Numbered from the stretch's first letter, positions 16,064 to 24,797 are shown. The stretch is DNA of 35,937 nucleotides from Pseudooceanicola sp. HF7 (GCF_011806405.1 NZ_JAATOW010000043.1:1-35937), one strand, 5' to 3'. Numbers and translations: made by a program. The notes: generated by a model not told the origin, from the letters alone.

Positions 16064-16914
16064 GCATCACGGACACAGGTACCGAAACCCCGCTTGTCGA
16101 CCAGGAGGAACTGGATCGCGCCCGGCGCGAGAAGATCATGCGCATGGCGCGCTGGCTGCTGCCGTCGCTGGTGCTGATCCTGTCGGTCCTGGCCTGGCAT
16201 CTTTACGTGACCATCGCGGAAGTGCCCCATTACATCCTGCCCGGGCCCGGCCTTGTGGCGCAGAAGATGGTAGAGGATTGGCCGCTGCTCTGGCCGGCCA
16301 TGGTGATCACCGGACGGCTGACCCTTCTGGCCCTGCTGATGGCGGTCGCCGGGGGCGTCGTGCTGGCCGTGGCCTTCACCCAGTCGAAATGGGCAGAGAT
16401 GTCCTTCTTCCCCTATGCGGTCATCCTTCAGGTGACGCCGGTCGTGGCCATCGCGCCGCTGCTGCAGATCTACATCGACAACGCCTTCATGGCCGCGCTG
16501 CTCTGTGCCTGGATCGTGGCCTTCTTCCCGATCCTGTCCAACACGACCATCGGGCTGAAATCGGCGGACCATAACCTTGAGGATCTCTTCTCCATCTACG
16601 GGGCGACGCGCTGGCAGAAGCTGCGTTACCTCTATGCGCCGACCGCGCTGCCCTTTTTCCTGGGCGGTCTCAAGATCGCCGGCGGGCTGGCGCTGATCGG
16701 CGCCGTGGTGGCCGAGTTCGTCATCGGCCGTGCCGGCACCGGCCTTGGCCTTGCCTCGACCCTGCTCGAGGCCTCCTATCGCTTCAACTTCGGGCGTCTC
16801 TATGCGGCGCTCATCCTGATCTCTGTCATGGGCGTGGTGATCTTCGCGCTCATGTCCACGATCAGCTACCTCGCGCTCTTCCGCTGGCATGAAAGCGCGC
16901 TCAAACGGGAATGA
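16060..16914 (+). CDS. ABC transporter permease
   Basis: This 284-residue inner-membrane subunit has about six hydrophobic segments and the SsuC/TauC-type EAA loop (SADHNLEDLFSIYGATRWQKL, near residues 167-187). The start at 16060 is chosen for its ATGA overlap with the ATPase stop; an in-frame ATG at 16012 would overlap the ATPase gene by about 50 bp. Its stop overlaps the next gene by the same ATGA device. Confidence 0.92.
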   Translation: MSITDTGTETPLVDQEELDRARREKIMRMARWLLPSLVLILSVLAWHLYVTIAEVPHYILPGPGLVAQKMVEDWPLLWPAMVITGRLTLLALLMAVAGGVVLAVAFTQSKWAEMSFFPYAVILQVTPVVAIAPLLQIYIDNAFMAALLCAWIVAFFPILSNTTIGLKSADHNLEDLFSIYGATRWQKLRYLYAPTALPFFLGGLKIAGGLALIGAVVAEFVIGRAGTGLGLASTLLEASYRFNFGRLYAALILISVMGVVIFALMSTISYLALFRWHESALKRE

Positions 16915-18179
16915 CCATGGACTTCAAGACCTTGCCGGAGGGGGACTTCACCCTTCGGAACGTGACCGTGCCTGCCTGCCTGCTGGGGCAGGAGGGCGGC
17001 CTTATCCGCAAAGACATCGGGATCGCCGGGGGCCGCATTGCCGCGCCGGCGGGCCAGGACGTGGAGATGGGCGGCGCGATGCTGCTGCCGCTCTTCACCG
17101 ACATGCACACGCACCTCGACAAGGGGCATATCTGGCCGCGCGCTTCCAACCCGGACGGTACGTTCGACGGGGCGCTCAGAACCGTGCGCGCCGATCACGC
17201 CAACTGGGAACCCGAGGACGTGCGCGCCCGCATGTCCTTTGCCATCCGCAGCGCCTATGCCCATGGCACCGCACGGATCCGCACCCATGTCGATTCCGTC
17301 GACGGGCAATACCTGCGCACCTTCCCGGTCTTCCAGGAGCTGCGCGAGGAATGGGCCGGCCGCGTGGATCTTCAGGCTTCCAGCCTGATTTCCTGCGACC
17401 GGATCGACCCGAACGGAGAGTTCGGCGATGTCGTCCGCGTGGTGACAGAGGCCGGCGCGACACTGGGCATGGTCACCTACCCGATCCCGGAGCTGAAGCA
17501 GGCCCTGCTGACCTTCTTCGAGATGGCCGGCAAGGCCGGACTGAACGTGGATTTCCATACGGACGAGACGATGGATCCCACCTCGGAAACGCTGCGGATG
17601 ATCGCGGAAACGGTGCTGGAAACCGGGTTCGAGGGCTCCGTCGTGGTGGGGCACTGCTGCTCTGTCTCGACGCAATCTGTCGACCGGGCGATGGACACGC
17701 TGGACCTGGTGGCCAAGGCTGGGTTGAACCCCGTGTCGCTGCCCATGTGCAACCTCTTCCTGCAGGATCGCCACGCCGGGCGCACCCCGCGCAACCGCGG
17801 CGTCACGCTGGTGCATGAGATGAAGGCGCGCGGCATCAACGTCAGCTTCGCGTCGGACAACACCCGCGATCCCTTCTATGCCTACGGCGATCTCGACATG
17901 GTCGAGGTCCTGCGAGAGGCGACCCGGATCGCACACCTGGACCATTCGGACCCGGACTGGATCCGGTCCTTCATCACCAACCCGGCCACGGCCTGCGGCT
18001 GGGAGGCCCCCTCCCTTGCCACGGGCGCGCCCGCCGATCTTCTTCTGTTCCGCGCTCGCGAATGGACCGAGTTCTTCGCCCGTCCGCAAGCGGACCGCAT
18101 CGTTCTGCGCCAGGGGCGTGCCATCGACCGCACGCTGCCCGATTACGCGGAACTTGACCACCTGATGAGGCTCTCATGA
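16911..18179 (+). CDS. CodA-like amidohydrolase/deaminase
   Basis: This 422-residue cytosine-deaminase-like amidohydrolase is probably cytosolic, as there is no signal peptide. The metal and catalytic residues of the CodA group can be placed: His66 and His68 (MHTHLDKGH), His216 and Glu219 (DFHTDE), His248 (VVVGHC) and Asp316 (FASDNTRDPF). Relatives deaminate cytosine, isoguanine, creatinine and similar rings, or open cyclic amides. The substrate cannot be set from sequence alone. It overlaps both neighbours by ATGA (16911 and 18176), so it is produced with the permease and the FAD oxidase. Being the first enzyme after the transporter, it probably carries out an early step on the imported compound. 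Confidence 0.87.
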   Translation: MTMDFKTLPEGDFTLRNVTVPACLLGQEGGLIRKDIGIAGGRIAAPAGQDVEMGGAMLLPLFTDMHTHLDKGHIWPRASNPDGTFDGALRTVRADHANWEPEDVRARMSFAIRSAYAHGTARIRTHVDSVDGQYLRTFPVFQELREEWAGRVDLQASSLISCDRIDPNGEFGDVVRVVTEAGATLGMVTYPIPELKQALLTFFEMAGKAGLNVDFHTDETMDPTSETLRMIAETVLETGFEGSVVVGHCCSVSTQSVDRAMDTLDLVAKAGLNPVSLPMCNLFLQDRHAGRTPRNRGVTLVHEMKARGINVSFASDNTRDPFYAYGDLDMVEVLREATRIAHLDHSDPDWIRSFITNPATACGWEAPSLATGAPADLLLFRAREWTEFFARPQADRIVLRQGRAIDRTLPDYAELDHLMRLS

Positions 18180-19579
18180 CTGCCAATATCGAGGCCGCAA
18201 AGGCCGCCCTTTCCCACCTGGATCTCGAAACCCGCGACCAGGGCATCAAGGCTGCCAGCCGCGATTTCTTCTGGTACTCGCCGGTGCTCAAGGATCGCCT
18301 GGAAGGGGTCAGCGCCGATTTCGTCGTCCGCCCCCGCTCGGAAGCCGAGGTGATCGAGATCCTCAAGACCTGTTTCGAGCATGACGTGCCGGTCACCACC
18401 CGCGGCGCGGGCACCGGCAACTACGGCCAGGCCATGCCGCTTGCCGGCGGCTGCGTCATGCATCTGCGCAACATGGACAAGGTGAAAGAGGTTACACCGG
18501 GCCGCGTCGTGGTTGAGCCGGGCTGCGTGCTCAAGGACCTGGACGCCCACTGCAAGGAGCATTCGGGCCAGGAGCTGCGCATGTTCTCCTCCACCTGGGA
18601 AACCGCGACCATCGGCGGCTTCGTCGCCGGGGGCTCGGGCGGCGTCGGCTCCGTCACTTGGGGCGCGCTGCGCGACCTGGGCAACATCATCCGCCTGCGC
18701 GTCGTCACCATGGAGGCAGAGCCCCGCGTGCTGGAGTTCCGTGGCGAGGAGCTGGCCCGTGTCAGCCACGCCTATGGCACCAACGGCATCATCACGGAGA
18801 TCGAGATGCCGCTGGCCCCGGCCTATGACTGGACCGATGTCTTCGTCGCCATGGATGACTTCAAGGAGGCCATGGAATTCGCCGATGAGCTGGCCAATGA
18901 AGACGGCATCCTGATCAAGCTGGCCTCTGTCTACGAAGCGCCCATCGCCCACAGCTACTTCCAGCGGGTGAAACCCTTCGTCAGCGAAGACAGCAACTTG
19001 ATCGGCCTGATGGTTGCGCCCCATTCGATGGAAGGCTTCCTGACCTTCCTCGCGCGGCGTCCGAAGGCCAAGATGATCTACCGCAGTGATGATCACGACT
19101 GGCCCCGCCGCCCGGGCAAGATCTTTGAATATGGCTGGAACCACACCACGCTGCGGGCGCTCAAGGTCGATCCGGAGATCACCTACCTGCAGGTGCGCTA
19201 CGCCTTCCCCGACCATATCGAACTGGTCGAGAAGATCCGCGCCATGTTCCCCACGGAAGAGGTCATGCAGCACCTCGAAGTGCTGAAGAACGGCGGCAAG
19301 GTGGGCTTTGCCGGGCTGACCCTGGTGCGCTTCACCACCGAAGAGCGGCTGGATGAGATCGTGCGCCTGCACGAGGAAGCCGGCGCGCTGATCTTCAACC
19401 CGCATCGCTACACGCTGGAAGAAGGCGGGCGGCAGATGACCGATGCCACCCAGCTGAACTTCAAGCGCGAAGCCGATCCCAAGGGGCTGCTCAACCCGGG
19501 CAAGATGATCTCCTGGGATGATCCGGATTACGCCTACGACAAGATGTATGCCTATCCCGGTCTCAAGGCAGAGGCATGA
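18176..19579 (+). CDS. FAD-linked oxidase (VAO/PCMH family)
   Basis: This 467-residue flavoenzyme resembles glycolate/D-lactate dehydrogenases (GlcD). The PCMH FAD-binding domain spans about residues 45-225 and includes DFVVRPRSEAEVIEIL, the TRGAGTGNYGQ pyrophosphate loop and TIGGFVAGGSGGVGSVTWG. The substrate-binding cap follows, and the C-terminus ends in the usual DPKGLLNPGKM. No signal peptide or iron-sulfur motif is seen. It probably oxidises a hydroxy acid or another C-H/C-N bond in an intermediate of this pathway. The electron acceptor may involve the two flavodoxin-fold proteins encoded next. The start overlaps the amidohydrolase stop. Confidence 0.88.
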   Translation: MTANIEAAKAALSHLDLETRDQGIKAASRDFFWYSPVLKDRLEGVSADFVVRPRSEAEVIEILKTCFEHDVPVTTRGAGTGNYGQAMPLAGGCVMHLRNMDKVKEVTPGRVVVEPGCVLKDLDAHCKEHSGQELRMFSSTWETATIGGFVAGGSGGVGSVTWGALRDLGNIIRLRVVTMEAEPRVLEFRGEELARVSHAYGTNGIITEIEMPLAPAYDWTDVFVAMDDFKEAMEFADELANEDGILIKLASVYEAPIAHSYFQRVKPFVSEDSNLIGLMVAPHSMEGFLTFLARRPKAKMIYRSDDHDWPRRPGKIFEYGWNHTTLRALKVDPEITYLQVRYAFPDHIELVEKIRAMFPTEEVMQHLEVLKNGGKVGFAGLTLVRFTTEERLDEIVRLHEEAGALIFNPHRYTLEEGGRQMTDATQLNFKREADPKGLLNPGKMISWDDPDYAYDKMYAYPGLKAEA

Positions 19580-19583
19580 GCGC

Positions 19584-20162
19584 ATGAAAGCCCTGGTTAT
19601 CTTTGCCCACCCGGTCCCGGAAAGCTATTCGGCGTCGCTTCACAAGAAGGTCGTCGAAACGCTGGAAGGGCGCGGCTGGGAGGTCGACGATTGGGACCTG
19701 AACGCCGAAGGCTTCGACCCGGTGCTGAGCTGCGAGGAACGCCGCAACTACCACGAGGACGGCCCGCACCGCGATCCGCTGCAACCCTATATCGACCGGA
19801 TCATGAAGGCCGAGGCGCTGGTGCTGGTCTTCCCGGTCTGGAACTTCGGCTTCCCGGCGATCCTGAAGGGCGTCTTCGACCGGATCTTCCTGCCCGGCGT
19901 CTCCTTCCGGATCGAGGACGGCTTCGTGAAGCCGAACCTGACCCACATCAAGAAGCTGGCGGCGGTCACCACCTACGGCGGCACCCGCTGGCGGGCCCTT
20001 GGCGCGGGCGATCCGCCCCGCAAGATCGTCAAGCGCGCGGTCTGGCACGTGACCCGGCCCGACACGATGAAGTACCTTGCGCTCTATGACATGAACCGCA
20101 ACAGCCCCGAGACGCTCAAGGCCTTCATCGACAAGGTCGGCCGCGAGATGGAGAGCTTCTGA
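19584..20162 (+). CDS. NAD(P)H:quinone reductase-like flavodoxin-fold protein 1
   Basis: This 192-residue Flavodoxin_2 (MdaB/KefF-like) protein begins KALVIFAHPVPESYSASLH, the FMN/FAD-binding start of the family. VLVFPVWNFGFPAILKGVFDRIF and AAVTTYGG follow, the other two flavin-contacting loops. It probably transfers two electrons from NAD(P)H to a quinone or redox partner. The ATG at 19584 lies 4 bp after the FAD-oxidase stop. A paralogue follows directly, so the pair may form a heterodimer; the family is usually dimeric. Confidence 0.87.
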   Translation: MKALVIFAHPVPESYSASLHKKVVETLEGRGWEVDDWDLNAEGFDPVLSCEERRNYHEDGPHRDPLQPYIDRIMKAEALVLVFPVWNFGFPAILKGVFDRIFLPGVSFRIEDGFVKPNLTHIKKLAAVTTYGGTRWRALGAGDPPRKIVKRAVWHVTRPDTMKYLALYDMNRNSPETLKAFIDKVGREMESF

Positions 20163-20789
20163 ATGCGGGCCCTCGTCGTCTATTGCCATCCGCGTCCTGA
20201 CAGCTTCACCGGCGCGATCCGCGATCTGGTCATGTCCCGGCTGGCAGGGGCGGGGGCAGAGCTGCGCCAGATCGACCTTTACGCCGAAGGCTTCGACCCG
20301 GTGATGTCGGGGGCTGAGAACGCCGCCTACCTGGACTGCTCCATCGGTACCGATCACATGGCCGCGCATGTCGACGCCCTTGGCTGGTGCGATACGCTGA
20401 TCTTCATCTACCCGACCTGGTGGTACGGGCTTCCGGCCATGCTGAAGGGCTGGCTGGACCGGGCGCTACTGCCCGGCTCCGCCTTCCTCATGCCAGAGGA
20501 GGAGGGCGGCGACATCAATCCCGGCCTGACCCATATCCGGCGGCTCGCGGTCTTCACGACCTGCGGCGCCAGCTGGTGGCTGACCCGCCTGGTCGGCGCG
20601 CCCGGCCGCCGCACGATCCTGCGGGGCCTGCGCATCCTTTGCGCCAAGCGCTGCCGGACCGCCTATGCTGCCCATTACCTGATGGACAGCTCCACCCCCG
20701 AAAGCCGCGCGAAACACCTGTCACGGGTGAACCGCAAGCTTGACCGTTTCCTTGGCCGCCGCGCCAAGCCCCGGCAGGCCCAGGCCTGA
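20163..20789 (+). CDS. NAD(P)H:quinone reductase-like flavodoxin-fold protein 2
   Basis: This 208-residue protein is a paralogue of the preceding one. It shares RALVVYCHPRPDSFTGAI, LYAEGFDPVMS, IFIYPTWWYGLPAMLKGWLDR and the AVFTTCGAS loop. It is longer and ends in a basic tail. The ATG directly follows the stop of the first copy with no gap. Divergence between the two is considerable, arguing against a recent duplication and for separate subunits or substrates. Confidence 0.87.
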   Translation: MRALVVYCHPRPDSFTGAIRDLVMSRLAGAGAELRQIDLYAEGFDPVMSGAENAAYLDCSIGTDHMAAHVDALGWCDTLIFIYPTWWYGLPAMLKGWLDRALLPGSAFLMPEEEGGDINPGLTHIRRLAVFTTCGASWWLTRLVGAPGRRTILRGLRILCAKRCRTAYAAHYLMDSSTPESRAKHLSRVNRKLDRFLGRRAKPRQAQA

Positions 20790-20810
20790 CCGCAATCCCC
20801 GGAGAAGACC

Positions 20811-21599
20811 ATGACTCGCCGTAACTGGTACGAATACCGCGCCCCTGAATTCAAGGCCGTGGACCCCGAACGCGCCATCGCCATCCTGCCCACGGCAGCA
20901 GTGGAACAGCACGGGCCGCACCTGCCCGTGGGCACCGACACGATGATCGCCGAAGGCATGCTGAACGTGCTGCAGGAGACCTGCCCCGATGACCTGGATA
21001 TCCGGGTGCTGCCGATCATGGCCGTGGGCAAGTCGAACGAACACCTCTGGGCAGAGGGCACGCTGACGCTGACCGCCGAAACCGCCCTGCGCGCCTGGAC
21101 GGAAATCGGCCTGTCCGCCGCCCGAGCCGGCTACCGCAAGATCGTCATCGCCAACAGCCATGGCGGCAACCTGGATCTGATCTCCATCCTGTCGCGCGAG
21201 CTGCGGGTAGAGGCCGGGATGCTGGCGGTGAAATGCCAGTGGGGCAACTTCGGCTACCCAGAAGGCATGTACACCGATCACGAGCGCAAGTACGGCATCC
21301 ACGGCGGGGATGTCGAAACCTCTCTCATGCTGGCCTTCCGGCCCGATTGCGTGGACATGAGCCAGGCGCAGAACTTCGTCTCAAGTGCCGAAACCGCGCC
21401 GATCCCGCCGGTGGGGCCGATCAGCCAGGCCTGGATCGCGGCGGATCTGTCCGATGACGGGACCGTGGGCGATGCCTCCATCGCCACCGTGGAAAAGGGC
21501 CGCGCCACGGCCGATCACCAGGTGGCCGGCTTCATCGAGATGCTGCGCACCATCCGCGACCTGCCGCTGCCCACCAAGAAGGCCAAGATCGAGCTCTAG
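20811..21599 (+). CDS. Creatininase-family amidohydrolase
   Basis: This 262-residue protein has the length of creatininase (PF02633). Metal ligands are visible as Glu32 and His34 (VEQHGPHLPVGTD, with Asp43), His117 (ANSHGGN) and Glu169 (GIHGGDVETS). Family members hydrolyse cyclic or linear amides such as creatinine or formamidopyrimidine intermediates. Together with a CodA-like deaminase this would allow stepwise opening of a nitrogen heterocycle. It is the last gene of the operon, 21 bp after the second flavodoxin gene, with GGAGAAG upstream. Its stop codon is part of a terminator-like hairpin shared with the convergent gene. Confidence 0.88.
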   Translation: MTRRNWYEYRAPEFKAVDPERAIAILPTAAVEQHGPHLPVGTDTMIAEGMLNVLQETCPDDLDIRVLPIMAVGKSNEHLWAEGTLTLTAETALRAWTEIGLSAARAGYRKIVIANSHGGNLDLISILSRELRVEAGMLAVKCQWGNFGYPEGMYTDHERKYGIHGGDVETSLMLAFRPDCVDMSQAQNFVSSAETAPIPPVGPISQAWIAADLSDDGTVGDASIATVEKGRATADHQVAGFIEMLRTIRDLPLPTKKAKIEL

Positions 21600-21612
21600 G
21601 GCCAGACCCTAG
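21596..21612. terminator. Hairpin built from the stop codons of two convergent genes
   Basis: CTAGGG (21596-21601) and CCCTAG (21607-21612) flank 5 nt. The plus-strand TAG at 21597-21599 and the minus-strand TAG at 21609-21611 both lie in the arms. It is short and lacks T-runs, so termination is possible but unproven. Confidence 0.45.
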
Positions 21613-22541
21613 GGTTCCAGGAAGGTCAGGTCCATCTGGCTGCGGATCTTCAGGATGTCCTTTTCGTAGGTCCGCACCAGGTGGTCCCGCTCGTCCGCGG
21701 TCCAGGGATCATAGCCGGGATAGAGCGGGCTGCGCGGAAAGGCATCCTGGATTTCAACACGTTGCGCGATGGCGGCCTCTCCGCCGATGCGCTCGGCGCG
21801 GGCCAGGATCTCCTGCACGGCACGATGCGAGGCAGAGGGGCGGTCGTTCGTGGCCTTGGGCGAGGACAGCTTGGCCGCGTCCAGCCCCGGCCCGATCAGG
21901 TTGCCGATCACGGTAGAGGACAGCGCCCGGAACTGTTCGTGCCGCCAGATCACCAGCCGGGCCTTGGGAAAGCTCTTCTGCAGCAGCTGCAGGTAGGGCA
22001 GCCAGCTGGGCAGCGATGACAGGACGGCCCGCTTCATCACCGTATCGGACATGATGTGCTCGCCACTGGCCGAGCGCAGGAACTCCACATAGGCCGAGGC
22101 GAAGAAATCCGCGTAGTTGCGGATGGCGATATGCACCTCCGTGACCGGGTAGATGATGTGATTGGCAAAGATCGGCACCAGCATCTCGCGGCGGTTATAG
22201 AGCTCTCCTGAACGGACGCATTGCCCGCAGTGCCCCGGCAGGTTCTCATCCGACAGGATGATGCGCTCGCCCGGCTTCGCCTTGATCTTGTTGAAGAATT
22301 TCTTCGCGACCTTTTCCAGTTCCTTGTCGGAAACCTTGGTGCGGTACTTCAGGCCCAGCTTCTGGTAGCCGTTCAGCTGGCAGGGATAGGTGTAATCCTT
22401 GCGCGTGTCGCGGTGGTGGATGTAGTGCACCCCCTGCTTGCGCATCTTGTTGGCGTTGCGTTGCAGGATCGACTGCACGTAGCTTGTCGCGGTCTTGTGG
22501 ACGCCGCCGTGAACGATGACGTAGGGGGGCTCTTTCGCCAT
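21609..22541 (-). CDS. Sulfotransferase-like P-loop protein
   Basis: This 310-residue protein has the PAPS 5'-phosphosulfate loop of sulfotransferases near the N-terminus (VIVHGGVHKTATSYVQ, with His15-Lys16-Thr17). VIWRHEQFR further on may provide the 3'-phosphate site. No signal or membrane segment is seen, so it probably acts in the cytoplasm on a glycan or lipid precursor. It follows the glycosyltransferase fusion gene by 3 bp on the same strand, which points to glycan sulfation. It could also be a non-catalytic relative; many bacterial members of this group are uncharacterised. Confidence 0.75.
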   Translation of the reverse strand: MAKEPPYVIVHGGVHKTATSYVQSILQRNANKMRKQGVHYIHHRDTRKDYTYPCQLNGYQKLGLKYRTKVSDKELEKVAKKFFNKIKAKPGERIILSDENLPGHCGQCVRSGELYNRREMLVPIFANHIIYPVTEVHIAIRNYADFFASAYVEFLRSASGEHIMSDTVMKRAVLSSLPSWLPYLQLLQKSFPKARLVIWRHEQFRALSSTVIGNLIGPGLDAAKLSSPKATNDRPSASHRAVQEILARAERIGGEAAIAQRVEIQDAFPRSPLYPGYDPWTADERDHLVRTYEKDILKIRSQMDLTFLEP

Positions 22542-22544
22542 GGA

Positions 22545-24551
22545 TCAGCCCCTGGCCAACGCCGGGTCTTCCTCCGTTTCGGGGGCGGCGTTGATCGTGG
22601 CGATACGCTCCCTGAACTCCGCCCAGCCCTCGCGTTGCTTGAGCGCATCGATCTTGCCGCGGTGCCAGTCGCAGGCGGCGGCATGCAGGCGGGCCAGCTC
22701 CGGATCCTCCATCAGGCGGGCGAATTCGGCGCGCAACTCCGGCAGGCGAGCGTGGATGGAGGTATCCTGTTCCGTGTTGAAATTCATGTTGGACCAGTAA
22801 TCGATGCCCTGGTCATCGCCCACGTGATTGGTCCGGCCCCGGTCCCGCTTGACCAGGAAACTGTCGACAGAGCGCACGGCATAATGGTGCAAGCGCGCGA
22901 AATCATGGGAAAATCCGCCATGTGCCTTCCAGCCGCCGGTCAGGTAGGCATCGGGCATGGGCTTGCCCCCGGCATCCACCCACTTCACGTCGCCCTGGTC
23001 CAGAAGGAAGGCCGGGCGGTGGATGCGCAGGCGCTTGAACCGCTCGGTATTGCGCACCAGCGTCTTCATCCCGAGCGCGCGGTAATTGGGGAACTCCAGC
23101 TCTGCGGTGCTGCGGTCAAAGCGCTCGGTGATGAAATCCTCGGTATAGGTCAGGTGGCCGGAGTTGCCGAACAGTTTCCAGCAGACCGAGATCGCATCGG
23201 CATCGGTCCCGACGGCGGCAAAGAGGTCATCAAGCCGCCCCGCGCCGGTGCGGATGTTCAGGAACTCGTCGCAATCGGCACAGATGAGCCAGTCTGCCTC
23301 CTGGCAGAGCGGTTCGCGCATGGCGGCCTTCAGCGCGGTACGCTGCGGGCTGCCGCCCTTGCCGAAGGTGTTGATGCGGTGCTGGGCCATGCCAAGCTCT
23401 TGCAAACGTTCGGCAATCTTGTCAGTGCCGTCGTCGCAGTCATTGGTGTAGATCAGGAAATCCGTGAAGCCGATCACCCGGTTGTAGGCGATCCATTCCA
23501 GCATGAAGGGGGCTTCGTTCTTCATCGTGGTGACGATGACGCGGCGGGTCTGGTCCTGGGGCGGGATCACCTTGGGGGCGGTGCCGCCGGCCTGTTCGGG
23601 CGCGATGATCCGGGTGGTGATTTCCGGTGCAGGTTCAGTGACTTGCGGAGTCGCGCCAGGCAAGGCGCCCTCGGCCTTGAGGCGGCGCAAGCGGGTGCGG
23701 AAGGTCTGGTCGAAACGGGTCGCCATCTCTTCCCGGCCGGTTTCGCGGAAATAGGCAGAGACGGAGCCGCGGAACCAGGGCAGTTCCCGGCGGGCGCGAT
23801 AGAGGCGATAGAACTCCGCCTCGGTCAGCTCATCGAAGATGCAGTGTTCCATCACCGGCTTCAGCGCACCGATTTTTCGCAGGAAAACCGCGGACTTGTG
23901 GACGGAATAGCGGCAATTGAAGACCCGCACGTTATCGCCCGAGAAACGCTCCACATGGGCGCGGTCCAGGTCGTGGCGGGGATCGTAGAAGATGCTCACC
24001 TGCCCCAGTTCAGACGTCAGCGCGGCGGCATCCGACAGCGGCAGGGTCCAGTCCTGGCGGCGGCCGGTTTCAAAGCGGGTTTCCCAAGGCACCAGCTCTG
24101 GATCAAGGGTGCTTTGCGGGTTGATCGCCACCACATGGGCATCGGGAACGAGCGAGCCAAAGGCGATCGCCGCGAAGCCGCCCATGGAGACCCCGGCAAA
24201 GATCACGCGATCGTAGTCTTCAAAAAACCCTTCGCTTACAAGGGCCTGGAAGCGGCGGATCAGATCCGCGTCACGATACCAATCGCTGACATGGGCCATG
24301 ATTCCAAGGTGGCACAGGCCATTGTCCTGGGCGAACTTGAATGCCCAGGGCTCGCGGTCGCGGGCGGTGTCGCCGACGTTGGAAAGATTGTCGAAAGTGA
24401 CCAGAAGCCGGGTGCCGGGGCGGCGGACGAACATCAGGCTATGGCGCAGGTTCTTTTCCAGGAAGCCTTCGCCTTCGGCGCCCGGACGCAGCTCATCCAG
24501 CCACAACGGGCCGAGGGCCTGGTCGTCGAAATCCTGGTCCTGATCACTCAT
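22545..24551 (-). CDS. Alpha/beta-hydrolase-like domain fused to a GT2 glycosyltransferase
   Basis: This 668-residue protein has two parts. Residues about 45-225 look like an alpha/beta hydrolase: FAGVSMGGFAAIA gives a nucleophile Ser122, and Asp190 or Asp194 with His218 (YSVHKS) could complete a triad. Residues about 335-600 are a family-2-like (Glyco_tranf_2_4) glycosyltransferase with VTTMKNEAPFMLEWIAYNR at about 340 and a DxD motif (ADCDEF, Asp426/Asp428). A Pro/Ala-rich linker (295-335) joins them. There is no signal peptide. It is probably involved in capsule or surface polysaccharide assembly with the sulfotransferase-like gene that follows. A repeat element oriented toward this gene lies about 180 bp upstream. 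Confidence 0.8.
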   Translation of the reverse strand: MSDQDQDFDDQALGPLWLDELRPGAEGEGFLEKNLRHSLMFVRRPGTRLLVTFDNLSNVGDTARDREPWAFKFAQDNGLCHLGIMAHVSDWYRDADLIRRFQALVSEGFFEDYDRVIFAGVSMGGFAAIAFGSLVPDAHVVAINPQSTLDPELVPWETRFETGRRQDWTLPLSDAAALTSELGQVSIFYDPRHDLDRAHVERFSGDNVRVFNCRYSVHKSAVFLRKIGALKPVMEHCIFDELTEAEFYRLYRARRELPWFRGSVSAYFRETGREEMATRFDQTFRTRLRRLKAEGALPGATPQVTEPAPEITTRIIAPEQAGGTAPKVIPPQDQTRRVIVTTMKNEAPFMLEWIAYNRVIGFTDFLIYTNDCDDGTDKIAERLQELGMAQHRINTFGKGGSPQRTALKAAMREPLCQEADWLICADCDEFLNIRTGAGRLDDLFAAVGTDADAISVCWKLFGNSGHLTYTEDFITERFDRSTAELEFPNYRALGMKTLVRNTERFKRLRIHRPAFLLDQGDVKWVDAGGKPMPDAYLTGGWKAHGGFSHDFARLHHYAVRSVDSFLVKRDRGRTNHVGDDQGIDYWSNMNFNTEQDTSIHARLPELRAEFARLMEDPELARLHAAACDWHRGKIDALKQREGWAEFRERIATINAAPETEEDPALARG

Positions 24552-24728
24552 AGGGACGTCTTCTCAATCGGTTAGGAGCATAATATCCTGTGCGGCGGCG
24601 CAGGTCGCTGCCCCTTTCATATTACAGGGCGGGCATAGGTTCATCCACAAGAATGCATGATGCGTCAAAAGCACCGGGGCGGGCGACATTGATGTGACAG
24701 GGCGCCCGAAATGGGGGCGCAAAGGGGC

Positions 24729-24797
24729 TGTCGGTGGCACGTCTGTATCGTGTCGGTATCACGTCGGTATGACGTCGGTGCGCAGCGCACGGTGGGG
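24729..24797 (-). repeat. Dispersed ATACCGAC element, copy B
   Basis: Read on the minus strand it has the perfect dyad GTGCGCTGCGCAC, CACCGACGTC, then ATACCGAC, ATACCGAC and ATACAGAC at 11-bp steps, then CACCG. GTTAACG lies upstream. It points at the glycosyltransferase gene start (24551). It is a near copy of 13251-13320 in inverted orientation. Confidence 0.75.

Noticed and set aside
22221-24575. A 784-codon open frame on the plus strand opposite the glycosyltransferase and sulfotransferase genes
   Set aside because: It is the antisense of two well-supported genes and has no recognisable domain; long open antisense frames are common at this GC content.
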